From Nepenthes gracilis (taxonomy: Eukaryota; Streptophyta; Magnoliopsida; Caryophyllales; Nepenthaceae), in NCBI GenBank assembly GCA_033239525.1, contig BSYO01000009.1, positions 19,055,299 to 19,119,298 of the forward strand: a stretch of DNA of 64,000 bases, written 5' to 3'. Below, in pieces: positions 45,246-56,685 of this stretch; within the stretch, counting starts at the first letter, position 1, and each line of letters opens with the position of its first letter. The notes beneath the pieces were generated by a model that made no database searches, was not told where the DNA came from, and was given only the letters and a program-made list of their open reading frames with translations. The translations under genes were made by a program, and so were the position numbers.

Positions 45246-48200
45246 AACTAAAAAGTCTTTCCATCTCACAACAATGAAACAAATACGGTCAATACTCATG
45301 CCCCAATCAGCACGTCGGCTAAAGATATCGTCTCTCATGGCGACGACCCCTCATCGGGTTGTCATGCTAATGGGGGACTGACACCAAACGTATGGGTATT
45401 TGGTACTTAGCTAAGCACCCTTTTCCTAACCCTTTGTGCCTGTTTGAAGACGCAATCTGGAGGCTTCTGTCCTTTAACTTCAGGATGGTCGAGAAAGATC
45501 AACATCCCATGTACGAGTTATTACATCAGTCGGCGGCGAAGTCGCCTATGGTGACGATCTCCCTCCGGGTAGCCATGTGGATAGACAATCAACCCCAAGC
45601 GTGCAAGCACTCGCTATCCAATTCGGTGCTCTAGACCTATTGTCTTCAGATCGTTTGCACCTATCTGAAGATGTAACACTGGGGATTTCACCGTTCAGCT
45701 TCCAGGTGATTAGAAAAAGTCAGCATCCTCAAAGGATCAACTAACCTGATGACCTCAGGAACCAGACGGCCCCCAGTGTCTATCTCATCATCTCGACGAC
45801 CACGGTATTAGGGAGGATCCGAGTGATAGGGCCCACTCCTAGAAGAAAGATCAATCCAGTCCCAAGGATCCATCCCACAGCCCAGAGCGGCAATGCCTTG
45901 CCACACCCAAGACAGTCTGTAGCCTCTCCAAACGTGGAGAAGTCCCATGCGGAGTCAACAGATAAACTATTGCCCAGTCCTACACTTGCGGGCTACCTCG
46001 TTAAAGCGAGGAACATATCCCACGGACATAGCAGGGCCAATCCGAAGATGCAACGTTGGAGCTTTCCCTCTGACTCCCAGACTCCGATGCACGAAGCGGC
46101 GAAGACCGCCGTCACCGAAGGAGATTTCACCCGAATAGAAAGCCGACAAAGCCCTCTCCATTCTCCACCCTCCGATTTGCACCTCGGTGTGAAGGAATAT
46201 ATAAGATTGCAAGCCGCGAAGAGCCATTGCCGCCATCGCCATTGTTGGAAGAGAATCAACAAATCGAGGCACGTAAATACTTTTTCCCTCTTTGTGGATG
46301 CCTATCTTTGTTTGCATACAGCAATCTTGAGGCAATCGGCCGAAATCTCAGTGTATTATGAGACACGGTGGAAAGAGGAAGAGGAAACCTTCGATGGAGC
46401 TCGTATCACCACCCGTGCCAGTCACAAGGTGGCTATCGCCATGACCGGCACCGTCGTCCACACTTGGACCACCCTCTACTGGTGATCCTCATCGCCATCT
46501 TCAGGTACGCCTTGTTGGTCCACTAAACGTGATTCCAATCGTCTTATATGAACGCATCCCGCTTCGCCACCTCACCATCATATATGAACGCCTCTCAAAC
46601 ACAACTCGACCGCAACTCGGTTCAGCCACGACTGTGCATGGCCATGACCCTATCCGGCGTCCCAGGCTCAGTCCAGAGCCCCAAATCCAATCCGGTAGCC
46701 CGGATTCGCATCCTGTTCTTAGATACACTCTGGTGCCACAGATCCAGTTCAACACTCCCTGTTCGGCACCCAGGGCTAGTCTGGTGCCCAAATCTGGTTC
46801 GACTGTATGTCAGCCCAGCTCAAGAATCAGTTCGGCTCCACAGTTGATGATCTAGAGTCTCACTAGTTTGATGCTACTCCTTCCTATAAGAGCCACGTCC
46901 TGTGCCTAGAACCAGTCCGGCGCTCAAGTCATGTCCAACCGAACCTAGTTCAACGCCCTAGTCTAGTTCGGCTGTAACCTTGTCCGACAACTAGATCCAT
47001 TCCGCAGTAGTCTAGTCTGGTCGCGTCTTAGTCCAGTGCCCACTTCTGAACCTCTCGCGTACAAACAAAGACATTACGTTGGAGGCTCCGCCTTCCAACT
47101 CCTAAATCAGCAAAGCAGACAAAGATCTATGGAAGATCCGGTGGTTTGACGACCTCATGACCTGGGAAGTCATAAGTGACTGGGCTTGCCAACAGCCAGA
47201 AGGCCGGCTGAGCCATGAAATGCAGATGAAGGCCTGGAGCGATACGATCCACTCCACTCCAAGTGCCACCAAGAGGCGCTGGCTTTGAACCCTATGGGCC
47301 TTGTGAGGCGAACCTAACCTTTTAGAGAGTAGGGGCCATAGATACAAAACTATTGGCTCGGGCAGCTGCTCCCTTGTTCATAGGCCATCCTCAGACTTGA
47401 CAATTTCTCCAAGAAAGATGTACCACTCAGCAGACCGATCGCACTACAATGCCTCTGATCGACTCGTTGCAAGCAGCAAACCCCGCAAATGTTATGGTAA
47501 TACTTGCAATAGGGGCTCGACGTGCTCAGCCCGCCACTCATCGCATCGCAGAAAACGTCATCCAGCCAAGCGCTACACAGGTCCGGGTCACCCGAGGCAG
47601 TATCGGCCGACAATGGGACACAAACCACTAGTCAATGGGCCACTTGGCGCGGTAGCAATATGCTACCTAACCAATCTAAGGCAAAGGAACAAATCTCACG
47701 GAGTATAGGGGCTATAGGCCGAGGCGCCTACCAAAGCACCCCGATGATCTTTCGAAGTGGTGCATGCCAACCGTACACTTGATATAGTGAGCCGGTCACA
47801 AGAGCACCACTCACGTGTTGACGATGATTCCGTGCAGAATTCAGGTAAGTCTTGCATAGACCATACCGCTTACTTGAATCATGTTTCCATTAATAGATAG
47901 TAATATTATATGCTCATATGAATGATTACATAACAATACATAAAATTATACGACTTAAATTGCCCATAATTCGGGTGAATACACATTCACTCGTTACTAA
48001 ACTTCGATCCCACTTCAAGCGGCCCAAACACGGTAGATTAAACTTTAGTCCCATATCAAGCGTCCCATATGTAGTTGGATTAAACCTCGATCCCATTCCG
48101 AGCGGCACAAATGCGGTTGGATTAAACCTTGGTCCCATACCAAGTGGCCCATACGTGGTAACATTAAATCTCAGTTCCACTCTGATCGACCCATACGCAG

Positions 48201-49805
48201 TCATATTTGAACCTTGGTCCTGTCACCGGGTGGCCCAAGTGCGGTATGACTCAAAACCTTATGAGGTTTTTTAACATGCGTGCAGCGACCTCCTCCCGAA
48301 GGAGAGAACACCATCAGTCAATGATAGTTGGCAGACAAGGACTAGACGCATGAAAGTTATGACATCCTCTAATAGGATTGAGTACCGATGGGACATGCGG
48401 GCGATGGCCTAAGCTAGCAAAAGCTCGGCAACGATAGCCTCAAAACTTAGCCGACAACCACATCTTCTTAGCACCACGACCTCCTCTTAGCAAGGGTGAG
48501 CGCGACCAACTAAACGTGTTCGTCAAAGCCAAGAGGCTTAGATAACAATCGCGTTTCTTCAACGCCGCGACTTCCCTTCATGGGAACGATCGAAATCCAG
48601 CGCAAGTCATCCCTAGCAGCCCTAACACTCCACTAGAAAGCAAAAAGGCACCCTTGAAGAGGGAGTCACCGAGATCGGGATCCCAGTCTTGGCCATGGCC
48701 ACCGTGTTAACCCATTCGCTCAACTTGAGAGCCAAAGGATCCCTAATTCTAGCAATAGAGTTCGCCGAGGGTTCCTCGCCCCCAGTATCATTGGCTGACT
48801 CGCCAACAACAATGCACGACGAGAACCCTTCCAGGGAATGCAAAGTGCATCCTACTGCTACAGCTTGAACAATTGGGTATCTTAAGGCAAGTCACCTCCC
48901 GACTTCTCGAAGCGCGTCCATACAGTGAGGCGATTTGATCCTGAGCCTAATATCTTCCGTTTGTATGCTCTTGGATCTCGCCTAAGACTCAAACGGCTTG
49001 CAATCGGAATCGGCGAAGGCTTCTCTTCTATTTTCGAGAAATCGACCAATTCGTATCTATGCTAATCTAGAGCACCCCATTTCAGAGGCATGAATAAGAA
49101 GATCCAAGGTTGGCAAGATCCCTTTAGACAAAGTTGAGTCCTCTTCCGTCAGCCTCTTCGAGCATAATTTCTTGAGAAGGCGGCAAGTCATCGCTCGGCC
49201 TCCTAAAGCAAGTCCTCGTAGCAAGGCATCCGATCCCAAGCCTAAGATCTTCCCTCCGAGAACATACTTTTTTCAGAAGGCAGCAAGCCACCGCTCGGCC
49301 TCCCGAAGGACGTCCTCATAGTCAGGCGATCTGATTTCGAGATCTTCACTTTGTGAGCTCTCAAATTTTGCCCGATACTTAGACCGCTCATGATTGACAC
49401 TAGTAATCCGTTTCAACACCGAAGTCCACTGGGGGGCTCATCGACCATGGTCTATCCAAGCGAGTTGCTCTTGCCCATGTCAACTGGTGAAGACTGATCA
49501 GTGCTTGGCCTCCGAGACGACTTACCAGCGGCCAAGGCAAACTTTAGATGCATCTTCATATTATTAACTCGAGCGAGGAAGGACAACCATTGCCAATCTT
49601 GGCATGTGGTTGTGTGGGCTCGTACTAGCTTCGAGTTCTCACATTACTTGGCTGGTGAAGACGATTCACGAAGTGAGGTATAAAGAACCCTCCAAAGCCG
49701 GAAGATGACATCAACCAGTATTAAGTTAGCAGGATCGCACACAATGATGATCCATCATGACATGCCCGAGGTTGACTTTTCAAATGTCCTGGCATGGGGG
49801 AATAG
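45246..49805 (+). other. Interior of the non-autonomous element
   Basis: No intact gene is present. The longest frame (45823-46485, 220 codons) begins with GTG, not ATG, and matches nothing I know. At 46600-47040 short motifs like AGTCCGGCGCCC recur irregularly. At 48883-49340 a roughly 100-300 bp unit is repeated three times in diverged form (GGCAAGTCACC, TCTCGAAGCGCGTCC, GGCGATTTGATC and their variants). Confidence 0.65.
48000..48250 (+). repeat. 42-bp tandem repeat in the element interior
   Basis: Six units starting near 48000, 48041, 48083, 48125, 48167 and 48210, each a version of AACCTCGATCCCATACCAAG followed by CGGCCCATATGCGGTTGGATT-like text. The period of 41-43 bp is close to a multiple of three, so both strands stay partly open, giving the spurious frames at 47918-48274. 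Confidence 0.85.
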
Positions 49806-50906
49806 TAATGGATCCAGTAACCATAGGCCTAAGAAGCTAGGCCTCACAGCAGACCCACAATTTATCTCCAACTCAATAAAAACTTTTCCAAAGTGAAGAG
49901 TCCCACATTGTTTAAACAAGAGGAGTGCATCTACAGAATACACCATATAGCCAAACACCCTTAAGTTTGATAGGACAGGCTCTAAGAAGCTCCACAAACT
50001 CTAAGTGGCTCAGCACTCACAAGAAAGGGGTTGTCCTCCAATCAAGAGTTGCTCTCCTTCTAGGAGGCCTAACCTCCATTGATGAGTCGGCCCCCGTTTG
50101 GGATCCATGAGCTCGCTGTCTTGGAGTTAGGAGCCCTTTGTCCCGGAGCCACGAGTCATCTGTCCCGGAGCCACGAGTCTGTCTCGATGCCAGGACCCCT
50201 CTGTCCCAGAGCCATGATCCCTCAATCTTGGAGCCACGAGCCCTCCGTTTCGAAACTAGGAGCACTCTATTCCGGAGTCACAAGACCTCCGTCTCAGAGC
50301 AAGGAGCCCTCCATCTCTGAGCCAAGAGCCCTTTGTCCTAGAGTCACGAGCCCTCCATCCTGGAATCAAGAACTCACTGTCTAAGAGTCAACCCTCTACT
50401 CAAGTAACCAGGATGTTGACCTACCAGTACAATTTAGTCATTCTCCTCTAAGTCGTTCCCATGCGGGCGCACCTTTAAGTTATCTCTCTGCGGGCGAACT
50501 TCTAAGTCGCCCCCTATCGGACGCTCTTCTAAGCCGTCTATCTACCGAGCGCATCTCTAAGTCACCCCTATATTGGCGCTCCTCTAAGTCGCACCTCTAC
50601 TGGGTGCACCTTTAAGCTACCCATTAGATAGCGTATCAAAACACTCCATCCACCGTTATATGCATCTATTCATTCATCACATCCAACTAATATCTTTCTA
50701 TCATCTGAGAAAGATTTTTAATTTGAGTGTCGGAGGATATACAGTGTGAGCAATTTCCACCATCATCTGACCTCCTATTTATAATTTATGGTGTACAGGT
50801 TCTAAGTTAACAATGACGAAAACTGAATTTATTCCAGTTCGACCCGCAACGAAAAAATGAAAAGCTCCCTAATCCATATCACAATTTGAGAATCAGGAAC
50901 GAATCA
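49806..50906 (+). repeat. 3' LTR of the 44.2-50.9 kb element
   Basis: 1101 bp from TAATGGATCCAG (5' copy: TGATGGGACCAG) to GAATCA. About 60 bp longer than the 5' LTR, mainly from indels and different minisatellite copy number. Confidence 0.85.
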
Positions 50907-50911
50907 CCAAT

Positions 50912-53690
50912 ATATCATTAATAAGATACCGCCCCTTAGTTTGGTAATTATCTATATAACAATGGTGACGACAGTAGCTCCATTGGAGTAGCCATTGATA
51001 GCATAGTTGAGGCTTAGATCTTTATCCAACTCCATTATTCTTCTTCGGTTCCATATTTCTCTTGTTCGTGTGACTCATCTAGAACTCATTTCTATATGTA
51101 TTGCTTATTAGAATTTTAAAGGATAAAAAAAAAAAATTTGAGTCTAATGTATAAAGAGTTATATAGATGGATTTTATTGGGATGGAATCTTTATAATGCT
51201 CTTCTTTTAAAGTATTGCCACTTATTTAATCATTTTATTGGACTAATTTATCCAAATTCTTGTTTTTTATTTTTATATTAAATTTATATTGTCAGACTTA
51301 TAAAATTCCAAACAATATGTATAGAATATAAAGTTATAAAAATATATATCTTCTACCTTAATTAAAAAACACATTAAATGTAAATCTTTAAACTTAAAAT
51401 TAAGATGCAAAATCAATTTTTTCAAACTTTTTTTTTACATATATTTAACAAATTTTATAAATTCGATAAATATAAATAGGATTTATTATTTAATGCGTGA
51501 AATTTTGTGGGATAAAAGGCATTTCCCTTTTCTTTTACATAGAAAAGTATCACACATGGATGAGATTTATCTCTTAGATTATTAGCTTATTTAATGCTTT
51601 CGCTATTAAAGGTAGAAGGAAAAACCCGATATATAGATCTTTTACTATATATAAAATTTTAAAAAGAATCAGACCGTTTTATATTTATTGTTTATATTTT
51701 AATCATATATTATATAAAATATTATTTTTACGGTTTGATCATATGATCTTTAAAACACATAATCACACTTTTATCTTTTTTGTCAAAGTTTTCATTCAAG
51801 ATAAGCTGGTGAAAGAAATATATAAAAAGGAAAAAGAATACAACTTTGGTTCATTTTTTTACAAAGCATTTACGACGTATATAATTTCAGGTTTCAGAAA
51901 ATATCTTCAATATTGGTACTTGAGAAATTTGAAGGAATAATATAGTATGAAGAAAGATAAGATTCAAATTTAATTAATCTTCTTTTAGTTAAAATGTCTT
52001 ATTCTTTTAGTTAAGTTTTCCACTTCTAGATATTGACTAGATCCCGATACGTTTGCATTTTTTGTGGATTTGGATGATCATGGTAGCAAGAAAAATGATG
52101 CTATCGTTGGCGCAAAAGGAAGAGTGACCGACAGAACAGCACAACACCCAACCACATACACACAAACACAGGCACTCAGACAAAATCAGTAATAAAAAGA
52201 GATAAAATAAAAAAGAAGAATATAGTTAAATAAAAAGAGATAAAATAAAAAAGAAGAATATAGTTAAATTTTACGTAAAAAATCCTACAAAATAAGAAAA
52301 AAATCATAAAATTTTAATCCATAAATAAATTCACTAAGTATGAGAGCTGATTAAAAGGACAACATGGCTATACAGGCCTCCTTAAAGACAAAGATGAAGG
52401 ACAGAGCACACACACTCACTACTTGATACACCCATTACTTGTGTCTTTTTTGTGGATCTCTTCTTCTTCCTTCAATTTGGGAGGAGTTAAATTTATAATT
52501 GGGTTTCTAATATCTAGTTAGCCCTAAAATTGTTGCCTGAGGTAAAATACATTTTAAGACAACTGTTAAGAGGTATAACCATCATTTGAATTAATAAGAA
52601 AACCGTCTGATTGTTATCGTGAAAATTATTTCAAATGCTTCCGAATCGAGTCATTTATCAGTACATTATTATCTTTTGATCAACAGTAACCGTTCATCAA
52701 AATTGATTCTCCTATTTAGTGCTCTATAAAACCATTATTCGGTTGACTTGTTTGGTTTAATAGTTCCTTATTTGGGCCATTAATATTTCGGTCATGCTTC
52801 AGTTTTACGTTAGGCCTATTTATTTTAGGCCGTATCCAATAATATATAAATTATGACATAATTAATCTACAATAGTAGATATTTATAGTTATGACAACGA
52901 AAATATTTTTAAACAATGATCATATTTTATGGTTAAAAAAGTATTTATATTATAATCAATTGGTCCTTCTTGTAATAACATTTTGCTCAGCCTTGAAATT
53001 AGGGATGACAATGGTCAATGACCAATTGCATGATTGAAGGCGACGATACCTCAACAATATCACCATTGTTGGCGATCAGCTAGAACGGATTAGGGCAAGC
53101 CATTAATCAGTAAGGGGGTGGTCTAAGGCGCTGCCTATCAATGACCAACAACACATGTGAGTTACATTGACAATTTGTGACTGAAGATGGTGGTCAGGCC
53201 GTTGGTGGGCTGGGGCTGAGGTATGTTAGCCGATGAATGACAAAGGCAGCCGAAAGCATTAGCCGCAAATGACCTGCAATGTGGTCGGAGATGTCAATAT
53301 TCGTCCACATTATGGGAATATTTTCATAAACTCTAATATAGTTAGAGAGCTTGCTAACTCTAAACATATAGTTAGTGATGACAAAGACACAAAGTAGCAA
53401 TTGCTTCTTGATACTTAGCTCGGTAAGGATGAAGACGATTAATTGAGACATTCCAGCATATTTATTGTGCTAGTGGGGTATTCCCTCGTTAACCCTTCTG
53501 TTTTCAAGGCTTATATCATTTTCGACAACTAGCAGTAAGTCCAGGAGTCATGGGCAACATTTATATCATTTTCGACAAAGAAGTCATTGGAGTTTGTGGT
53601 CAATAATAAATAGGGTATAAACTTTGACAAGAGACTGAAGATAGATGATCATTTATATATCAAAACCAGTTGTATAAACAATCAAATTAC
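50912..53690. other. Intergenic DNA with LTR-like fragments
   Basis: No gene is supported. 52130-52330 has text typical of copia LTR edges (AACACCCAACCACATACACA, TTTTACGTAAAAAATCC) but no paired edge. 52980-53460 is GC-richer and may be an old element or gene relic; its frames have no known domain. TTATATCATTTTCGACAA occurs twice, near 53508 and 53559. Confidence 0.5.
52191..52266. repeat. Perfect 38-bp tandem duplication
   Basis: Positions 52191-52228 and 52229-52266 are identical (AATAAAAAGAGATAAAATAA and so on). No divergence between the copies means the duplication is recent or maintained. Confidence 0.95.
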
Positions 53691-54591
53691 TGTTGACGCA
53701 TTGCTTCTGCACGAACTCCAAATAAACACGAACTCGAACTTATGCAAAGCACAGAGTTTGAAGCTATCTGGAGACTCCTTTTCATCTCTATATGTAACAA
53801 CAGTAAAGAAGTGTAAGGATTTATCGGGAAGAAAAATAATACACAATCGATACAATAAAAATAAATATTTAAAATTTTTATCAATTATCAGCCATTCAAT
53901 ACCTCGAAAGTACAATAAATAAACTTACAACTAAACACGCACAAGTTGCACGATAAAGTTTAATATGAAAAATCTTTCTCAACCAAAGAAAAAATCATGT
54001 GAAAAATTTTAAAAAAATTTACCATAAAAGCATTCGGTTACAAATATAATTCTCTCCAAAATTTCTTTATTGTAGTTCGAGTGAACAATAGTTAAATACA
54101 ATTCTCAATACAAATTACAACCTATAAAAAAAGAATACACCGAGAAAACAAATAACCAATCAATACTATATTATACAATTAAGACTATAGTAACATATCT
54201 AGAAAAATGTGTTCAAATTGGATATCAATCAGATGTCAAAAATCTTCCTCCTCTCCCTTTGTTTGAGACTATTGTGTATAAAATACTATCAAATCTTACC
54301 CTAAAATCGTATCAAGATTTTTTATACCAACGTCGGTGCATATACGCTCGTCATACAGGCATTAGACCTCCATTGGCAAGCCACACATATGCACCTTTAG
54401 GCACTCTTTAGGTGTGAGTCTCAGCAAAAACTGCTGAAAACGAGTTTCAGGTTCTTTCCTATCCGGTTGCTAGAAATAAGTTTTGTTCAAATGAACCTCT
54501 TGCGAACTTCACACGAGAAAACCTAACCATTTCAAAAGTAAAAAACAATACTTTTAATGGTATGAGACTAAAAATAGGCCAAAATCCAACA
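53691..54591 (-). repeat. Probable solo copia-type LTR, minus strand
   Basis: On the minus strand the segment begins TGTTGGATTTTGGCC, a start common in plant copia LTRs, and ends GCGTCAACA, giving a 5-bp inverted repeat TGTTG/CAACA over 901 bp. No primer site or purine tract adjoins it. The flanking pentamers (ATTAC and AGAAG) do not match, so edges or target duplication have decayed. Confidence 0.55.
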
Positions 54592-54931
54592 AGAAGCAGA
54601 ATTTCCAACAGAAAAAAAATGAAATGATCCAATGAGACAAATTTTTTTAGTTCAAAACTTCCCAGTTAAAAAGAAAATAGGATTCTTGATTGTTCAGAAC
54701 TTTATTTTTTAATGTCTATTGGTGTTCTAAAAGTACCAAATGGAATGGGGACATAATAAAGCAGTATGAAGGATGTGATATTCATTTGCAGGTAAAACAT
54801 TTTAAACAACTTTTGTAAAAATGTTAACTGTAAAACAAAGATGAGTGATGGCTTAAACCTTTGACCATGAAAGAGAAAACGCAGTGCTCATACTGTAAGT
54901 TTACAAGACAACCAAGAAGGTCTCTCACCAA
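54592..54931. other. 3' flank of the methyltransferase-like gene
   Basis: Probably 3' untranslated region and terminator of the next gene on the minus strand; no separate feature is visible. Confidence 0.55.
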
Positions 54932-56485
54932 TCACCACCACTGATGAACAAGAACTCCACTGTCTCTGAGAGAAGTAAACAGATCCAAGCACTGTCGATA
55001 TGTTTTTTCATATTTTGTGCTCCTCTGACCTGGGCAACATCTCTGCCACCTGTTATAATGGCACTCCAGAAATATCTCGTCGATCAAACAAATCGCTCCG
55101 GTATCAAACAACCGTGGAATCAGATCGAATTCTGTTCCTTCCACATCCATCTTCATCACCACGAAATCCCTCTCGGACACTGTATTCTTCAACCAGTTTG
55201 TAAAGTCGAATCCCTTGATCTTATCCACTCGACTGGCGAGACTATTAGATGATCGAAGCCGCTTGATGCGACCCATCCCTTTTCCTTTCCCACCTTTCTC
55301 CTCAGGATCATCACCGGGGTCATGATTAATTTCGAAAAACAGTGTCTCGTTCTTAATCCAAGCCGCATATGGTAACAAATGCACCCCCTTCTTCAACTTG
55401 TACTCCTCATGAAAAGCCTTATCAGCCTCAATTGCATAGATTTCAAAAGTTCTATTCTGTTTCGGGTATTGTTTCCTAAACCAACTACCAATACTAGAAC
55501 CATAACTCCTAGCTCCAACATCAACATACACATACCTACCCTTGAAACTAATATCAACCACTGAAGGCAAATACTTTATATTCTGTATGTTCCTTTTCAA
55601 TGTAAGCCACGGCTTCATTGGCTCCTCTGCAATCAAGGGCTCGGCATTCTGGATTAATTTTTGCATATAGCCCAGAACCGAGCACTTACTTACAGAATTC
55701 CCACCCTTGCCATAGCTTTTACGAATAATTCCTCCACTCTCTTTCCTAACTACAATTTCTCTTATATATGGCATAGATGAATCAAAAACCGCAATCTCAC
55801 GAGATCTGATGAATTTGCAACAATTGAACAAAGAAATGAAAGAATTTAAGCTGTACGAATCGTTCGATTGTGTGTGGACCACCAAATACCCTTCGGGTTT
55901 AAGTGTCCTAGCGATCTCGTCCGCGAATTGGACGAAACTTTTCAGTCTATCAATGCTGCCTCCGCCGGAGAAGACGAAATCAAAGGTGTTATCCCCAAAA
56001 GGCTGCCGGGAATTCTTGTAAGACACGACCAACGGCTTCGATGCTTTCTTCGCTACGCCGATCGCATCCGAAACGCCGATTTCTCTCATCGCAAAGACGT
56101 CTAGGCCGATAGGAGTCTCGACGCATAGAGACTTCGAGCCCGGAGAGAGAAATCCCTCGGAGATCAGATCTTGGAACACCGAGGAGTAGAACTGCACGGC
56201 CTTCCGACTATCCTTGCTGTTCCAGATATCGATATATTTAGGATCGCCGGAGACGGACCTGGACCTGACTTTGTCGCTCGAGATCACCGCCGAAGCCGAC
56301 ACCGTTCCGGCGGCGGTGACGAAATTGAGATTCTCCGGGAGAGAGAAGAAGCAGAAGTCGCCGATATCGCAAGATTCACCACGTATGGTGACTACGTAAG
56401 CAAATCGAAGGCAGATTATGGAAACACAGAACAAAAGCATCTTCACGAGTATGTTCCTCAGGATGCTCGGCTTTGCAGAATCCAT
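54932..56485 (-). CDS. Two-part SAM-methyltransferase-like membrane protein (DUF7870/FkbM-like C-terminus)
   Basis: This 517-residue single-exon gene belongs to a plant family annotated as SAM-dependent methyltransferase superfamily; I recall Arabidopsis At3g53400, At5g03190 and At5g01710 as members. Residues 10-30 form one hydrophobic segment after a short basic head, so it is probably a type II endomembrane (Golgi-like) protein. Residues 85-235 resemble a class I methyltransferase fold (DNTFDFVFSGGGSIDRL, ARTLKPEGYLVVHTQ), but the glycine-rich SAM loop is poorly conserved. Residues 318-517 resemble the FkbM-type domain: VDVGARSYGSS at 321-331 (motif I), EADK at 353-356, MKMDVEGTEFD at 444-454, then the Cys/His/Trp-rich LECHYNRWQRCCPG and closing HQWW. 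No substrate is known. The start has a good context (CCTCCATGGA) and leads straight into the membrane anchor. The leader carries an upstream ORF, suggesting translational control. Length and motifs look intact. Confidence 0.92.
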   Translation of the reverse strand: MDSAKPSILRNILVKMLLFCVSIICLRFAYVVTIRGESCDIGDFCFFSLPENLNFVTAAGTVSASAVISSDKVRSRSVSGDPKYIDIWNSKDSRKAVQFYSSVFQDLISEGFLSPGSKSLCVETPIGLDVFAMREIGVSDAIGVAKKASKPLVVSYKNSRQPFGDNTFDFVFSGGGSIDRLKSFVQFADEIARTLKPEGYLVVHTQSNDSYSLNSFISLFNCCKFIRSREIAVFDSSMPYIREIVVRKESGGIIRKSYGKGGNSVSKCSVLGYMQKLIQNAEPLIAEEPMKPWLTLKRNIQNIKYLPSVVDISFKGRYVYVDVGARSYGSSIGSWFRKQYPKQNRTFEIYAIEADKAFHEEYKLKKGVHLLPYAAWIKNETLFFEINHDPGDDPEEKGGKGKGMGRIKRLRSSNSLASRVDKIKGFDFTNWLKNTVSERDFVVMKMDVEGTEFDLIPRLFDTGAICLIDEIFLECHYNRWQRCCPGQRSTKYEKTYRQCLDLFTSLRDSGVLVHQWW

Positions 56486-56565
56486 GGAGGCAGATTTCCG
56501 TAGAGAGATGTGGAGAGAGAAGGATCAGGAGAAGGAGACAAAACAGCACTGAATAAAGCTTCGTA

Positions 56566-56679
56566 TTAGCGAGAGCAGAAGCGAGCGGAGGTGTGGTTGG
56601 CGCCGACGAGGAAGCGGGAGACAGAGGGGTAGGAGGAAAGGAAATAGAGTGGGAAAAGAGGTGCAAAACGGAGAAACAT
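56566..56679 (-). CDS. Upstream ORF in the methyltransferase-like leader, candidate conserved-peptide uORF
   Basis: A 37-codon ORF (ATG at 56677-56679, TAA at 56566-56568) ends 80 nt before the main ATG. The peptide starts MFLRFAPLFPLYFLSSYPSV, a hydrophobic aromatic stretch, and finishes SRFLVGANHTSARFCSR. An in-frame ATG at 56721 would extend it to 51 codons. The context of the 37-codon start (AATCATGTT) is weak, allowing leaky scanning. In Arabidopsis, genes of this same family carry conserved peptide uORFs (CPuORF46/47 by my recollection), which act in the leader to limit translation. I cannot compare the peptide sequence from memory, so identity with that group is inference from gene family, position and size. 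Confidence 0.6.
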   Translation of the reverse strand: MFLRFAPLFPLYFLSSYPSVSRFLVGANHTSARFCSR

Positions 56680-56685
56680 GATTTT

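Larger units (their letters stand above)
44185..50906 (+). mobile_element. Full-length non-autonomous gypsy-like LTR element, target duplication CCAAT
   Basis: Identical pentamers CCAAT flank the element at 44180-44184 and 50907-50911. It begins TGATGGG and ends GAATCA. Its parts are a 5' LTR (44185-45225), a primer-site-like segment, about 4.6 kb of interior, a purine-rich tract (GGCATGGGGGAATAG, ending 49805) and a 3' LTR (49806-50906). Six-frame reading of the interior shows no protease, RT, RNase H or integrase motif and only short frames. The first part after the primer site may be a gag relic, since it aligns with the 32568-38674 element. Size and lack of pol fit a large retrotransposon derivative mobilised in trans. 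The LTRs are clearly diverged from each other, so the insertion is old. Confidence 0.88.

Noticed and set aside
45823..46485. 220-codon plus-strand frame inside the 44.2-50.9 kb element
   Set aside because: It opens at GTG, overlaps long frames on the other strand, and shows no gag, pol or host domain. GC-rich repeats commonly stay open by chance.
47918..48274. 118-codon and 92-codon frames on opposite strands
   Set aside because: Both are translations of the 42-bp tandem repeat, whose period is a multiple of three.
56376..56666. 96-codon minus-strand frame overlapping the methyltransferase start
   Set aside because: It opens at TTG, runs in another frame through the real gene's start, and has no protein-like conservation signal; a shadow of the leader and gene.
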